Origin: an uncultured Clostridium sp.
GTDB lineage: Bacteria; Bacillota; Clostridia; Clostridiales; Clostridiaceae
Assembly (NCBI GenBank): GCA_900547475.1
Contig: URGW01000012.1
Coordinates: forward strand, 1-64,000
Direction of reading: 5' to 3'
DNA: 64,000 bases
In this document: positions 35,679 through 45,535 of the stretch, in pieces
Layout: each line of letters opens with the position of its first letter
Position numbering within the stretch: the first letter of the stretch is position 1
Notes under the pieces: model-generated
Seen by the model: only the letters and a program-made list of their open reading frames with translations
Told to the model about the DNA's origin: nothing
The model's database searches: none
Program-made: the position numbers and the translations under genes

Positions 35679-35708
35679 TAGAGGCGTAAAAAATACGTCT
35701 CTATTTTT
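35679..35708 (+). terminator. Rho-independent terminator
   Basis: TAGAGGCGTA (35679-35688) pairs with TACGTCTCTA (35694-35703), followed by U5. Confidence 0.88.
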
Positions 35709-35800
35709 AAATAAAGAAATAGATATCATGAATTTTATAAAATATAGTTTCATATAATATTTAAAAAGTATAAAAAGATGTATGGAGGATTTGATTTTTT

Positions 35801-36130
35801 ATGGGAGTATGGGGATTAGATATTTATGATGATGATTTAGCTGTTGATATAAGAGATGAGTTTCAAGATTATTTAGACCAGGGAATGGATGAAAATGATG
35901 CAATGAATGAAGTGATTTTTAATAATGATAATTTGCTTGAAGAGGATGAAGAGTGCGGAACTTTTATATTAACTATAGGTTTATTGGCTAAAGAAAATGA
36001 AATTAGCAATAGTAAGATAAATAAATTATTGAGTGATTTAAGGGAAAATAAAAACTATTGGAATTATTTAAAAGAAGATTCTACTGAGTTATATGAAGTT
36101 AGGATGGATTTACTTAGAGAGTTAATTTAA
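35801..36130 (+). CDS. DUF4259-like protein
   Basis: A 109-residue acidic protein whose N-terminus, MGVWGLDIYDDDLAVDIRDEF, matches the start of DUF4259 proteins. The rest is helical and strongly acidic. GGAGG lies 12 bases before the ATG. There is no signal or membrane segment. No function is known for the family that I can assert. Confidence 0.75.
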   Translation: MGVWGLDIYDDDLAVDIRDEFQDYLDQGMDENDAMNEVIFNNDNLLEEDEECGTFILTIGLLAKENEISNSKINKLLSDLRENKNYWNYLKEDSTELYEVRMDLLRELI

Positions 36131-36237
36131 AACAATACAATTTTGTAAAGGTTATCAAAGTGACCAAAGGTATTTTAAAATATAAAATGGATAAAATAAT
36201 TATATAAAATTATTTATAGGCATTGGAGGTTTTAATT

Positions 36238-36429
36238 ATGGCTTTTGAAAAACTTGAGAAAAAAGTAAATCAAATCAGTAAAAAGATTAAACAAGGAAGA
36301 CTTTCACAAGAAATAGGCGATGAAATTAGCAATGTGATTAATGAAATTGAAGATCTTGGAGGAGAAGCAAAAGAGAAGTTTAAAGATGCTTTAGAAAATA
36401 TGAGGAATACATTAAAGAAGATGAAATAG
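36238..36429 (+). CDS. Small coiled-coil protein
   Basis: A 63-residue Lys/Glu-rich helical protein starting MAFEKLEKKVNQISKKIKQG, with heptad-like spacing of Ile and Leu. The ATG at 36238 has GGAGG eight bases before it; the TTG at 36223 lies within that site. Its own terminator follows. The function is unknown. Confidence 0.75.
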   Translation: MAFEKLEKKVNQISKKIKQGRLSQEIGDEISNVINEIEDLGGEAKEKFKDALENMRNTLKKMK

Positions 36430-36435
36430 AAAAAT

Positions 36436-36479
36436 AAAAAGTATAAGGAAATTTTAGTATGATTTCTTTATACTTTTTT
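36436..36479 (+). terminator. Rho-independent terminator
   Basis: AAAAAGTATAAGGAAAT pairs with ATTTCTTTATACTTTTT (one G-U pair), followed by U. Confidence 0.88.
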
Positions 36480-36602
36480 CTTGTATAGACTTATTAATAA
36501 GATCAATGTTTTGATATATTTATATAAGAAATATTAACAATATATAAGGGTTATGGTACTATAGAGATATATTTGGAGAATAATTCTTTAGGAGAGGTTA
36601 AG

Positions 36603-37049
36603 ATGAAAATAAGAAGAGCAACATTAGGTGATGTAAGTATTATAGCTAAATATAATTATAATCTTGCATTTGAAACGGAAGATAAAAGTCTTGATATGAG
36701 TATTTTAACTAATGGTGTGAAAAGGTTAATTGAAGATGAAAGTAAGGGTGTTTATCATGTTTGTGAGATAGATGGTAAGGTTGTTGGACAAATCATGTAT
36801 ACTTATGAGTGGAGTGATTGGAGAAATGGAACTTTTTTATGGGTGCAAAGTGTTTATGTAAATAAAGAAAATAGAGGAATGGGAGTATTTAAAGCATTAT
36901 ATACTTATATAAAGAATATGTGTGATAAAGATGAAAATATATGTGGAATAAGATTATATGTTGAGAGAGAAAATTATTTAGCGCAAAATACATATTCCAA
37001 TTTAGGAATGAATGAATGCAATTATTATATGTACGAGTATGAAAAATAA
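36603..37049 (+). CDS. GNAT-family N-acetyltransferase
   Basis: A 148-residue GNAT protein beginning KIRRATLGDVSIIAKYN. The acetyl-CoA binding region is VYVNKENRGMGVFKALY, the equivalent of R/Q-x-x-G-x-G/A. The C-terminal YVERENYLAQNTYSNLGM is the usual beta-bulge region. The substrate is unknown. The ATG at 36603 follows AGGAGAGG; a longer frame to 36573 has no such site. Confidence 0.9.
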   Translation: MKIRRATLGDVSIIAKYNYNLAFETEDKSLDMSILTNGVKRLIEDESKGVYHVCEIDGKVVGQIMYTYEWSDWRNGTFLWVQSVYVNKENRGMGVFKALYTYIKNMCDKDENICGIRLYVERENYLAQNTYSNLGMNECNYYMYEYEK

Positions 37050-37099
37050 TATTAACAAATATCAACATATTTTCATAATAAAATATAGGAGGTGATTCT

Positions 37100-37708
37100 G
37101 TGGATACAGCAGAATTAAAAGGGAGAGCAAAGGAACAGTTAAGAGGTAATTGGGCAGTAGCAATAGGTACGGTGTTGGTTTCTAATATAATATTACAAGT
37201 AGAGATGGGATATAAGGTCGCTTCTAAGCTAGGTATGGATGGAGTATCATACTCTTTAGATTTAATTACTTTATTATTAGGTGGAGTTATATCAGTTGGA
37301 TTGTGTAGGTTTTTATTGGATATGGCAACTAAGAGGCGAGAACCTAGATTTAATACATTATTTTCAAGCTTTAATATTTACTTGAAAACATTGGGATTAA
37401 ATATTTTAATAACGCTAGCTGTTTTAGCAGGAAGTTTATTATTTATAGTACCTGGTATAATAGTATCACTTATGTTTTCACAAGCATTTTATATATTGTC
37501 AGAGGATCCAAGTAAATCAATAACACAGTGTATAAATGAAAGTGTTAAATTAATGAATGGACATAAGTGGGATTTATTTTATTTAAATTTAACATTTATA
37601 GGATGGTGGTTAGTTTCTATATTAACTCTTGGTATAGCAGCTCTTTGGGTAGCGCCATATCAAAAATTAACAGAAGCAAATTTTTATTTAGATTTAAATA
37701 GTAATTAG
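37100..37708 (+). CDS. DUF975 membrane protein
   Basis: A 202-residue membrane protein of the DUF975 family. It starts ELKGRAKEQLRGNWAVAIGTVLV and has helices around 45-68, 95-125 and 165-190. Signatures LFSSFNIYLKTLGLN and SIKLMNGHKWDLF-like (SVKLMNGHKWDLFYLNLTFIGW) are typical. The GTG start follows a full AGGAGGTGAT Shine-Dalgarno, the strongest in the window. The function is unknown. Confidence 0.9.
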   Translation: MDTAELKGRAKEQLRGNWAVAIGTVLVSNIILQVEMGYKVASKLGMDGVSYSLDLITLLLGGVISVGLCRFLLDMATKRREPRFNTLFSSFNIYLKTLGLNILITLAVLAGSLLFIVPGIIVSLMFSQAFYILSEDPSKSITQCINESVKLMNGHKWDLFYLNLTFIGWWLVSILTLGIAALWVAPYQKLTEANFYLDLNSN

Positions 37709-37711
37709 GAT

Positions 37712-37757
37712 ATAAAGGTTGAAAATTATAGTAATATAGTTTTCAACCTTTATGTTT
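37712..37757 (+). terminator. Terminator-like hairpin
   Basis: ATAAAGGTTGAAAA (37712-37725) pairs perfectly with TTTTCAACCTTTAT (37740-37753). The U tail is weak (GUUUA). Confidence 0.75.
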
Positions 37758-37884
37758 ATAATGACTAATTCTAAGGGTATTTTGTATATAATATTTAATG
37801 TATAAATAGAAATTTAAACTTAGTATAATTTAAAATTAATAGAGATAATAAGAGTTTTTAGTATACTAAAAAGGGTGTGAATAT

Positions 37885-38571
37885 ATGGCAAATTGTAGAG
37901 AAGCTTGTGATAATAGAATTTATTTACTAACTAGTAAGGTTATGTATTTATTTATAACGAATATATGGTTTTTACTAACTATTTCACCATTTATAATTTA
38001 TTTTTTTATTGCAGGTGAAAATTTATCTATTCCTATTTTAACATTTGTAGGAATATTAGTAGGGCCAGCATTATCCACTATGTTTTCTGTTACAGGAAGA
38101 TTAATTAAGGATAAGCAAGAAGGGGCTACTAGGGATTATTTTCATTTTTATAAAATGAATTTTGCACAAGGGATATTTATAGCTGCAATAATAAATATAG
38201 TTTTAATGATTTCTTATATAGATATTGGATACTTTTTTTCAATTAATATGAAAACAATTTCTTATATATTTATAGTTTTAGCCATATTTATGGGGGCAAT
38301 AAGCTTATATATATATCCTATATTAGCAAGAATAAATGCTAAAACAATAGACTTATTTATAATATCTATTAAGTTAGTTTTTAAGAAATTTTATATAACA
38401 CTAACTAATATTTCTTTAATAATTATAGGAATAGCAATTGTTAATTTTACAAGTATATCATTAATAGCTACTTTGTTTGGAGCTAGTGCTGTTTGCTATT
38501 TAATTTTAAGAATGGAAGAGAAGATTTTAAGGGATGTAGAAGTAGCTTTAAAAGAGAAATACTCAAATTAA
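37885..38571 (+). CDS. DUF624/YesL-like membrane protein
   Basis: A 228-residue protein with five to six helices. It has the YesL/DUF624 order: LFITNIWFLLTISPFIIYFF, then GPALSTMFSVTGRLIKDKQEGATRDYFHFYK, the family's most conserved stretch. yesL-type genes commonly accompany YesMN two-component systems and LplABC-type importers in glycan loci. Here it sits just before such a locus and faces the GH3 gene. A transport-assembly or signalling role is inferred from context only. Confidence 0.88.
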   Translation: MANCREACDNRIYLLTSKVMYLFITNIWFLLTISPFIIYFFIAGENLSIPILTFVGILVGPALSTMFSVTGRLIKDKQEGATRDYFHFYKMNFAQGIFIAAIINIVLMISYIDIGYFFSINMKTISYIFIVLAIFMGAISLYIYPILARINAKTIDLFIISIKLVFKKFYITLTNISLIIIGIAIVNFTSISLIATLFGASAVCYLILRMEEKILRDVEVALKEKYSN

Positions 38572-38575
38572 TAAA

Positions 38576-38630
38576 AAAGATATAGGTTAAGGAATTTATT
38601 AAATGTTTTCTTAACCTATATCTTTAATTT
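38576..38630. terminator. Bidirectional terminator
   Basis: AAAGATATAGGTTAAG pairs with CTTAACCTATATCTTT around an AT-rich loop between convergent genes, with U-rich flanks on both strands. Confidence 0.85.
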
Positions 38631-38652
38631 TTATGATATTTTAATTATAAGT

Positions 38653-41406
38653 TTAGATAAACTTTAATGAGTTAATTAAACAATCTCCATTAATCAATAA
38701 ATATAAATCATTTATAGAATTTAGAGATTTTAATTTGCAAATATAGGTATCCCAATTATCTTTAATTTTTTCAGTTGTAATTTCTAAATTACCTAAAATG
38801 TCTCCGTTAATACTGTCAATTCGTATTTCTATATTAGATATAGATTTAAAAATAGCTTCTATAGATAAGTTAGAATAGTTCTTGAAATCAACATCAGAAA
38901 ACTTTAGCCAAGATATAGTATTTTTAGATGTTGTTATACAGGTTCCACCTAAACTACATTCATCTAAAATAATATTACTACAACTATCATAATCTTCAGC
39001 TTTAGTTAAATATGATAAGTTTCTAGGTTTTAAGGTTTCACCTATAATATTTATATCTTTTTTTAATTTAATATTTTTTGAAGAACTACCTATTAAGATT
39101 GAACATGTGCCACTTTCTAAAATAAAGTTGTTACTTGAAACATCAAAATATTCTAAATCACTACTATTTAATTTAAAAGTAACCCATTTACATTCATTTT
39201 TATCTAAATGTATTCTTTTAAAATTTACTAGTTGTTTAATTGGGCGTTTGGCTCTACTTGAAGTTAATGAAACATAAAGTTGAACAACTTCATCACCTTC
39301 ATAAGGACCTATATTTTCAAGTAAAAAATCAATTTTAATTTCTTTATTATTACTAATTTTATTAGAACTAATTACTAAATTACTATATTTAAAATTTGTA
39401 TAACTTAATCCATATCCAAATTCATAAAGAGGTTCACCTTTATAATACATATATGTTGAATTACTATTTATAATATCGTAATTCATAATAGAGGGTAGAT
39501 CATTTATTGATTTATACCATGTCATAGGTAATCTTCCAGCTGGGTTATAATTTCCAAATAAACATTGAGCTATTGCATTTCCAAGTTCTTGACAACCATG
39601 AGTACAATGAAGAATTGCAGGAACATTATCATTACACCAATTTATTGAAAAGGGATAACTACTAATCATCACTACAATTGTGTTTGGATTTACGGAATAT
39701 ACACTTTTTATTAACTCCTCTTGAGATGGAGGTAAAATTAAATCAGTTCTATCTATTTCTTCTTTAGCATTAATTAATGGGTGATTTCCAACAACAACTA
39801 TAGCTACATCACTATTAGCAGCAAGATTTATACATTCTTTTATACCATCTTCAATAATTTCTTTATTTAATATAATATCATTATTTTCATTAATATTTTT
39901 ATTTAGTAATCCATTATTAAAGGAAATTTTTCCGTTATCCCAAGTTCTTAAAGTAAAGTTGTTATCAGATATATCATTACATTTGAAAACTTCTTTTACA
40001 AACCATCCCCATATTTCATCTGCAGAAGAGGAGATTTTATTATCATCTTCTTCAAGAGTTAAATATTTATTGCTATAAGTATCTTTTAAAGTAATACTAC
40101 CAAATCCCCAATTGCACATTTCAAAATTATTGTTAAATAAGGGTTCATTATCAATAGATAATTTAACAATATCATTTCCATTGTGAAATTTAATATCTTT
40201 ATTAATTAATTTATTTTTTACTCCATCTAATAGTGTTACTTTATAAGGTGGTGTTCCACAGTACCAATCTTTATATATTTCATTAGCTAATGGACCTAGA
40301 ATGGCAATACTATTAATTTTATCTTCTTTAAGTGGAAGAATATCATTTTTATTTTTTAGAAGTACAATTGATTCCAAACAAGCCTTTAAGGAAAGTTCAC
40401 TATGAGATTTAGAGCAAAGTTTTTCAGGGGATATATTTGCATATGGATTTAAAGAATCATCATCAAATTCTCCTAGCCTAAATCTAATTTTTAATATATT
40501 TGATATCGCCTTATTAATATCATTTTCAGTTATAAGATTTCTAGCTAATGCATCTTTAGCTGCATTTATTACTAATTCAGCATCATCTGTAAAGCAGTCA
40601 ATCCCAGCTTTTAATGCACTAGCTATAGTTTCAGCATGAGTTTTATAATATTTATGATAGTCAACAGTTTGAGAGAAGTCACCACCATCACAAACTACAA
40701 ATCCATCACATCCCCAAGTATCTTTAACAATATCTTGAACTTCTTTATTTAATATACAAGGTGTTCCATTGATAGAATTATATGCTGTCATCATTGACTT
40801 AGCTTTTCCTTCTACAAATGCAGGTTTAAAAGCCTTTAAGTAGTATTCATTTTTATTTCTTTTATCAATACTAGAAGAACAATAAATTCTACCTTCTTCA
40901 TTATTATTTCCATAAAAGTGTTTTGGAGTAGGGACTAATTTAAGATAGAAATCATCATAGCCTTGCATACCTTTGATTAAACTAGAAGAGAGTTTACCAG
41001 TTAAAACAGGATCTTCTCCATAAGCTTCTTCAGTTCTTCCCCAACGAGGATCACGTTCCATATCTATAGTTGGAGCCCATAAGGTTAAGCCATGCCTTCT
41101 ATTACATTTATCATAATAAATTCTGGCTTCATCACCTATTACTGAACCTATTTTTTCTAATAGTTTTTCATCAAAGGTAGAAGCTAGCCCAAGGGGTTGT
41201 GGAAATACAGTTGATGGACCTGTATTAGAAACAACACCATGTGCAGCTTCTCCACCAACACTATATTCATTAATATTTAATCTTTTAATTGCAGCTTGTC
41301 TAGTTGGTAAGAGTGAAATTTTTTCATCTAAAGTTAATAAAGCAATTAGAGAATTTACTCTTACCCCTAATGATAATGTAGAGTTCTTATATATATATTG
41401 TGTCAT
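38653..41406 (-). CDS. Glycoside hydrolase family 3 beta-glycosidase, 917 residues
   Basis: A large cytoplasmic GH3 enzyme of the beta-glucosidase/beta-xylosidase type. The N-terminal barrel has DMERDPRWGRTEEAYGEDP, KHFYGNN and the nucleophile Asp in GFVVCDGGDFSQTV. The second domain carries an inserted stretch (about residues 420-500) resembling a fascin-like or beta-trefoil insert. A fibronectin-like domain follows (about 690-790). The last 110 residues form an extra beta-rich module similar to a CBM6. There is no signal peptide. It is divergent from the importer operon, so the two share a control region. AGGAGG precedes the ATG. Confidence 0.92.
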   Translation of the reverse strand: MTQYIYKNSTLSLGVRVNSLIALLTLDEKISLLPTRQAAIKRLNINEYSVGGEAAHGVVSNTGPSTVFPQPLGLASTFDEKLLEKIGSVIGDEARIYYDKCNRRHGLTLWAPTIDMERDPRWGRTEEAYGEDPVLTGKLSSSLIKGMQGYDDFYLKLVPTPKHFYGNNNEEGRIYCSSSIDKRNKNEYYLKAFKPAFVEGKAKSMMTAYNSINGTPCILNKEVQDIVKDTWGCDGFVVCDGGDFSQTVDYHKYYKTHAETIASALKAGIDCFTDDAELVINAAKDALARNLITENDINKAISNILKIRFRLGEFDDDSLNPYANISPEKLCSKSHSELSLKACLESIVLLKNKNDILPLKEDKINSIAILGPLANEIYKDWYCGTPPYKVTLLDGVKNKLINKDIKFHNGNDIVKLSIDNEPLFNNNFEMCNWGFGSITLKDTYSNKYLTLEEDDNKISSSADEIWGWFVKEVFKCNDISDNNFTLRTWDNGKISFNNGLLNKNINENNDIILNKEIIEDGIKECINLAANSDVAIVVVGNHPLINAKEEIDRTDLILPPSQEELIKSVYSVNPNTIVVMISSYPFSINWCNDNVPAILHCTHGCQELGNAIAQCLFGNYNPAGRLPMTWYKSINDLPSIMNYDIINSNSTYMYYKGEPLYEFGYGLSYTNFKYSNLVISSNKISNNKEIKIDFLLENIGPYEGDEVVQLYVSLTSSRAKRPIKQLVNFKRIHLDKNECKWVTFKLNSSDLEYFDVSSNNFILESGTCSILIGSSSKNIKLKKDINIIGETLKPRNLSYLTKAEDYDSCSNIILDECSLGGTCITTSKNTISWLKFSDVDFKNYSNLSIEAIFKSISNIEIRIDSINGDILGNLEITTEKIKDNWDTYICKLKSLNSINDLYLLINGDCLINSLKFI

Positions 41407-41561
41407 TAAATAAACCTCCTATTAATGTAGTCTAAATAAATGTTAATATAAATGGTTTAAAAGCAATACCATAATTTGTTAACAGGTTTATCATAAAAAA
41501 TTTGATGTAAATGTAATATATTAAATTTTAAATGTATTTTCTGATAGAATACTCTAATTTT

Positions 41562-41577
41562 TATATGAAAACATATA
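41562..41577. promoter_or_regulatory. Dyad in the divergent promoter region
   Basis: TATATG-AAAA-CATATA is a perfect 6+6 dyad in the 249-base gap between the GH3 and permease genes. It is placed to act on either promoter and could be the YesN-type regulator's site. AT-richness makes chance possible. Confidence 0.35.
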
Positions 41578-41655
41578 CATTTTTATAGGTATCTAGAAAA
41601 TGGTAGAGAGACTAAAATAATAGTATCAACAGAACTTAAGGGAATGGAGGAATAA

Positions 41656-42642
41656 ATGGTGCAAGTAACAGAAAAAGTTAATACTACAAAAAAAATAAAA
41701 AAGGAAGTTAAGAAACCTAAAGAAAGAAAAATTACTTGGAATAATATTAAGAAACAAAAATGTTTAATAGCAATGTCATTACCATTTGTTATATGGGTAA
41801 TAATATTTAAGTATCTTCCATTAGCTGGATGGACAATGGCATTTCAAGATTATAAACCCCAAAATGGATTTTTAGATCAAACATGGGTTGGATTTAAGCA
41901 CTTTATAACATTATTTAAGGAAGATCAGTTTTATCAAGCTCTTCAAAACACTTTAGGAATGAGTATTTTAGGACTGGTATTTGGAACAATAGCTTCAATA
42001 ACATTTGCATTACTATTAAATGAAATAAGATCTTCTAAATTCAAAAGAACAGCACAAACAATTTCTTATCTACCACACTTTATATCCTGGGTTGTTGCAG
42101 CAAGTTTAGTTACAAATATGTTATCATCATCAGGAATTGTTAATGAAATATTAATGAAGTTTAATTTAATAGACAATCCAATACAATTTATGTCTACACC
42201 AAGTATGTTTTGGGGAGTAGTTACAGCATCTGATGTATGGAAGGAAATGGGATGGAATGCAATAATTTATTTAGCAGCAATGACAGCCATAGATCCAGAA
42301 TTGTATAATGCTGCTAAAGTTGATGGTGCAGGAAGATTTAGACAAATGTTTAGTATAACATTACCTTCTATAAAAAGTACAGTATTAGTGCTTCTTATAA
42401 TGAGCATTGGTAATTTAATAAATATAGGATTTGAAAAACAAATGTTACTTGGTAATCCGATAGTTGCAAGTAAATCATTAGTTATTGATAAGTATGCATT
42501 AGACTATGGTATTGGAATGTTTAGATATTCATTTGGTACAGCAATAGGTATATTTAAATCTGTTGTAGGAATCGTATTAATTTTTATAGCAAATAAAATG
42601 TCTAAAAAATTCAATGATGGAGAAGGAAGTTTATTAAGTTAG
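41656..42642 (+). CDS. Oligosaccharide ABC transporter permease (LplB-like)
   Basis: A 328-residue six-helix permease of the LplB/YtcP-partner group. A Lys-rich cytoplasmic N-terminus of about 45 residues precedes the first helix. FKYLPLAGWTMAFQDYKP is the family's conserved start, and the EAA loop is NAAKVDGAGRFRQMFSITLP. It forms the channel with the next gene. As usual for this group no ATPase is encoded nearby. ATGGAGG precedes the ATG. Confidence 0.94.
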   Translation: MVQVTEKVNTTKKIKKEVKKPKERKITWNNIKKQKCLIAMSLPFVIWVIIFKYLPLAGWTMAFQDYKPQNGFLDQTWVGFKHFITLFKEDQFYQALQNTLGMSILGLVFGTIASITFALLLNEIRSSKFKRTAQTISYLPHFISWVVAASLVTNMLSSSGIVNEILMKFNLIDNPIQFMSTPSMFWGVVTASDVWKEMGWNAIIYLAAMTAIDPELYNAAKVDGAGRFRQMFSITLPSIKSTVLVLLIMSIGNLINIGFEKQMLLGNPIVASKSLVIDKYALDYGIGMFRYSFGTAIGIFKSVVGIVLIFIANKMSKKFNDGEGSLLS

Positions 42643-42697
42643 AAATTAAAGATTAGTTTAGATTAATTAATTTATTGGTCTAGGTAAGGAGGAAAAT

Positions 42698-43582
42698 ATG
42701 AGAAAGAAAAGAAAGAAAATAGCAGTTTTTGATATAGTACTTACAATAATAATGTGTTTCATAATTGTAATAACTTTATATCCATTCCTAAATGTATTAG
42801 CAGTTTCATTAAATGATGCAACAGATACAGTAAAAGGTGGAATATATATATGGCCAAGGGAATTTACCTTAGCAAATTATAAACAAGTATTTTCCGGAAG
42901 TAGTAAATTGCCATTAGCATTTTTTAACTCTATTTTAAGAACTGTTATTGGGACTATTACAGGAGTTATTGCAACAGCAATGGTTGCTTATACACTAAGT
43001 AGAAGAGATTTTATATTTAACAAAGCAGTTACATTATTATTTATAATAACAATGTATGTTAGTGGTGGATTAATTCCAGAATTCTTAGTTGTTAAAAATC
43101 TAGGGTTAATAAATAATTTTGCTGTATATATTTTACCAGGGTTAATAAGTGCATTTAATGTAATAGTAATGAGATCATTTATGGATGGTTTACCAGAAGC
43201 TCTTTATGAATCAGCTAAAATTGATGGAGCAAATGATTGGACAACTTTCTACAAGATAGTAATGCCACTATGTTTACCAGTTATAGCAACAATAGCTTTA
43301 TTTATAGCAGTTGGGCAATGGAATAGTTGGTTTGATACTTACCTTTATGCTAGAGGAAATGCTAGTATGACAACTTTACAATATGAATTAATGAAAATTA
43401 TTGATAATGCAAGCTCTAATGTGGATGTTAATAATCCATTATTACAAAATGCAAGTAAGTCAAATCCACAATCAATTAAGATGGCAATTACAATGGTTGC
43501 AACAGTTCCTATACTTTTAGTATATCCATTTGTGCAAAAGTACTTTGTAACAGGAATGACTTTAGGTGCAGTAAAAAGTTAA
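42698..43582 (+). CDS. Oligosaccharide ABC transporter permease (LplC-like)
   Basis: A 294-residue permease with six helices, the LplC/YtcP start LYPFLNVLAVSLNDA, the EAA loop ESAKIDGANDWTTFYKIVMP and the C-terminal FVTGMTLGAVKS. It partners with the LplB-like protein 55 bases upstream. TAAGGAGG precedes the ATG. Confidence 0.95.
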   Translation: MRKKRKKIAVFDIVLTIIMCFIIVITLYPFLNVLAVSLNDATDTVKGGIYIWPREFTLANYKQVFSGSSKLPLAFFNSILRTVIGTITGVIATAMVAYTLSRRDFIFNKAVTLLFIITMYVSGGLIPEFLVVKNLGLINNFAVYILPGLISAFNVIVMRSFMDGLPEALYESAKIDGANDWTTFYKIVMPLCLPVIATIALFIAVGQWNSWFDTYLYARGNASMTTLQYELMKIIDNASSNVDVNNPLLQNASKSNPQSIKMAITMVATVPILLVYPFVQKYFVTGMTLGAVKS

Positions 43583-43658
43583 ATATAGGATAATTTATTT
43601 TGAATTATCCATTAAAAAATAATAAAATAAAATTATGTGTAATTTAGGGGGAGAAAAT

Positions 43659-45335
43659 ATGAAGAAGCGTAGATTATTATCATTAGTTATGGCGATAACT
43701 TTAACAGCAACTTGTTTTGTAGGTTGTGGAAAGAAGTCTGAAGGATCAAGCAGTGATACGCCAATACTTGATGGAATGGATAAAACACCAATTACATTAA
43801 CATTTTTTAATTGTGATTTAAATGAAGACTGGGATTTTACTGATGAGGTTGCAAAGAAAATAACGGAATTAACAGGTGTAACATTAGAGATAACACATCC
43901 AGTAGCTGGAGATACACAAGCAATTCCATTGATGATAGCTAGTGGAGAATACCCAGATTTAATATATGCTAAAGGGGATACAGGTAAACTGATTGATGCT
44001 GGAGCTATCATTAAGCTTGATGATATGATAGAAGAAAAGGGAGATAATTTAAAAGCCTTATATGGAGATCAATTAGATAGACTAAGAGCAAGTGCAGATG
44101 ATCCTTCTATATATACTGTAGGTACTTATGGAGTTAGTGCAGAAGTATATGAACCAGGTGGAACATTACAAATTCAACATGATGTACTAAAAGAATTAGG
44201 ATATCCTGAAATAAATACTATTTATGATTATGAAGAAGCTATAAAGGCTTATATAGAAGCTAATCCAACAACTGAAGATGGACAAGAAAGAATAGGTTTA
44301 TCATTAATGGCAAGTGACTGGAGATGGTTAATTACTACTGGTAATATAGCATCAGCTGCTTTAGGTATTCCAGATGATGGTCAATTTAAAGTTGATGATG
44401 AAACAGGAGAAACTACTTATAAATTTACGTTACCAGAAATTAAAGAGTACTTCCAATGGTTAAATCATATGAATGATATTGGATTATTAGACCCTGAATC
44501 ATTTACTCAAAAAGAAGATACTTATAAAGCTAAGATTTCTTCAGGAAGAGTGGTAGGTTTATCTGATGCTGCTTGGGATTATAGTGATGCTGAAAAGACA
44601 TTACTTTCAGAAGGTAAGGCAGGCTCAACTTATGCAAGATTACCTGTAACAGTAAGTGAAGAATATAAAGATCAATCTCTTAAGAACTACGGATTTGGTG
44701 GAGGTTGGGGAATTGCAATCTCAGAAAGTTGTGAAAACAAAGAAAGAGCATTTGAATTCCTTGATTGGATGGCATCTGATGAAGCACAAGTATTATTAAA
44801 CTGGGGTATCGAAGGTGAACATTATACAGTGGAAGATGGTAAGAGAGTAGTAAAACCAGAAGTTCAAGAACAAAAGAACACAGATCCTGATTTCGGCAAA
44901 AAGACAGGTATAGGTGCTTATGTATATCCATTCCCACAAAGAGGAGTTGGAGCTGTAGATTCAACTGGCAACTCTTATACTACTACTACTATTGATAATG
45001 TTATAGCAAATTACAATGAAGCTCAAAAGGAAACATTAGCTGGATATGGATTGAATGATTTTACAGAAATGTTCCCATCTTCTGAAGAGTTAGGAATCTC
45101 TAAACATGGTCAAGTATGGCAATATACTATACCAAGTGATAGTGATATAGCTATAATTCAACAAAAATGTGATGATTATATTCAACAAGCAGTAACACAA
45201 GCTATTTTAGGAAAACCAGAAGATTTTGATAAGGCATGGGATGAAATACAAGCAACATTAAAGAGCTATGGTGTTGATAGCCTAAATGAGCAAATGACTA
45301 ACTTAACTAAAGAAAGACTTGAATTATGGAATTAA
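43659..45335 (+). CDS. Oligosaccharide-binding lipoprotein (LplA-like)
   Basis: A 558-residue solute-binding lipoprotein with a lipobox TCFVGCG (Cys near residue 23). The long LplA-type binding fold includes TEDGQERIGLSLM and FGGGWGIAISESCENKERAF. It captures an oligosaccharide for the two permeases before it. Given the glycosidases downstream, the ligand is probably xyloglucan-derived. The ATG at 43659 follows GGGGGAG. A terminator after it may raise its expression relative to the enzymes. Confidence 0.93.
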   Translation: MKKRRLLSLVMAITLTATCFVGCGKKSEGSSSDTPILDGMDKTPITLTFFNCDLNEDWDFTDEVAKKITELTGVTLEITHPVAGDTQAIPLMIASGEYPDLIYAKGDTGKLIDAGAIIKLDDMIEEKGDNLKALYGDQLDRLRASADDPSIYTVGTYGVSAEVYEPGGTLQIQHDVLKELGYPEINTIYDYEEAIKAYIEANPTTEDGQERIGLSLMASDWRWLITTGNIASAALGIPDDGQFKVDDETGETTYKFTLPEIKEYFQWLNHMNDIGLLDPESFTQKEDTYKAKISSGRVVGLSDAAWDYSDAEKTLLSEGKAGSTYARLPVTVSEEYKDQSLKNYGFGGGWGIAISESCENKERAFEFLDWMASDEAQVLLNWGIEGEHYTVEDGKRVVKPEVQEQKNTDPDFGKKTGIGAYVYPFPQRGVGAVDSTGNSYTTTTIDNVIANYNEAQKETLAGYGLNDFTEMFPSSEELGISKHGQVWQYTIPSDSDIAIIQQKCDDYIQQAVTQAILGKPEDFDKAWDEIQATLKSYGVDSLNEQMTNLTKERLELWN

Positions 45336-45340
45336 TATGA

Positions 45341-45368
45341 AAAAAGGAGCAGTGATGCTCCTTTTTTA
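45341..45368 (+). terminator. Rho-independent terminator after the binding protein gene
   Basis: AAAAAGGAGCA pairs with TGCTCCTTTTT around a GTGA loop. It separates the transport genes from the glycosidase genes. Confidence 0.92.
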
Positions 45369-45535
45369 TATCTTCACTAATTATTCTGTAAATATGGAGA
45401 GAATTAGTAAGAGATAAAAATAAAGCACTAATTATTACAATAAAATATATAAAATTTTTATGGTATACGATTACAGAGGTAACTCTTATAATTAAGTTAT
45501 AAAGAAATATTATATAAACATAAGGAGTGAAAAAA

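Noticed and set aside
43595..44011. Antisense frame at the start of the LplA-like gene
   Set aside because: Overlaps the signal peptide and lipobox coding region on the other strand and has no start signals.
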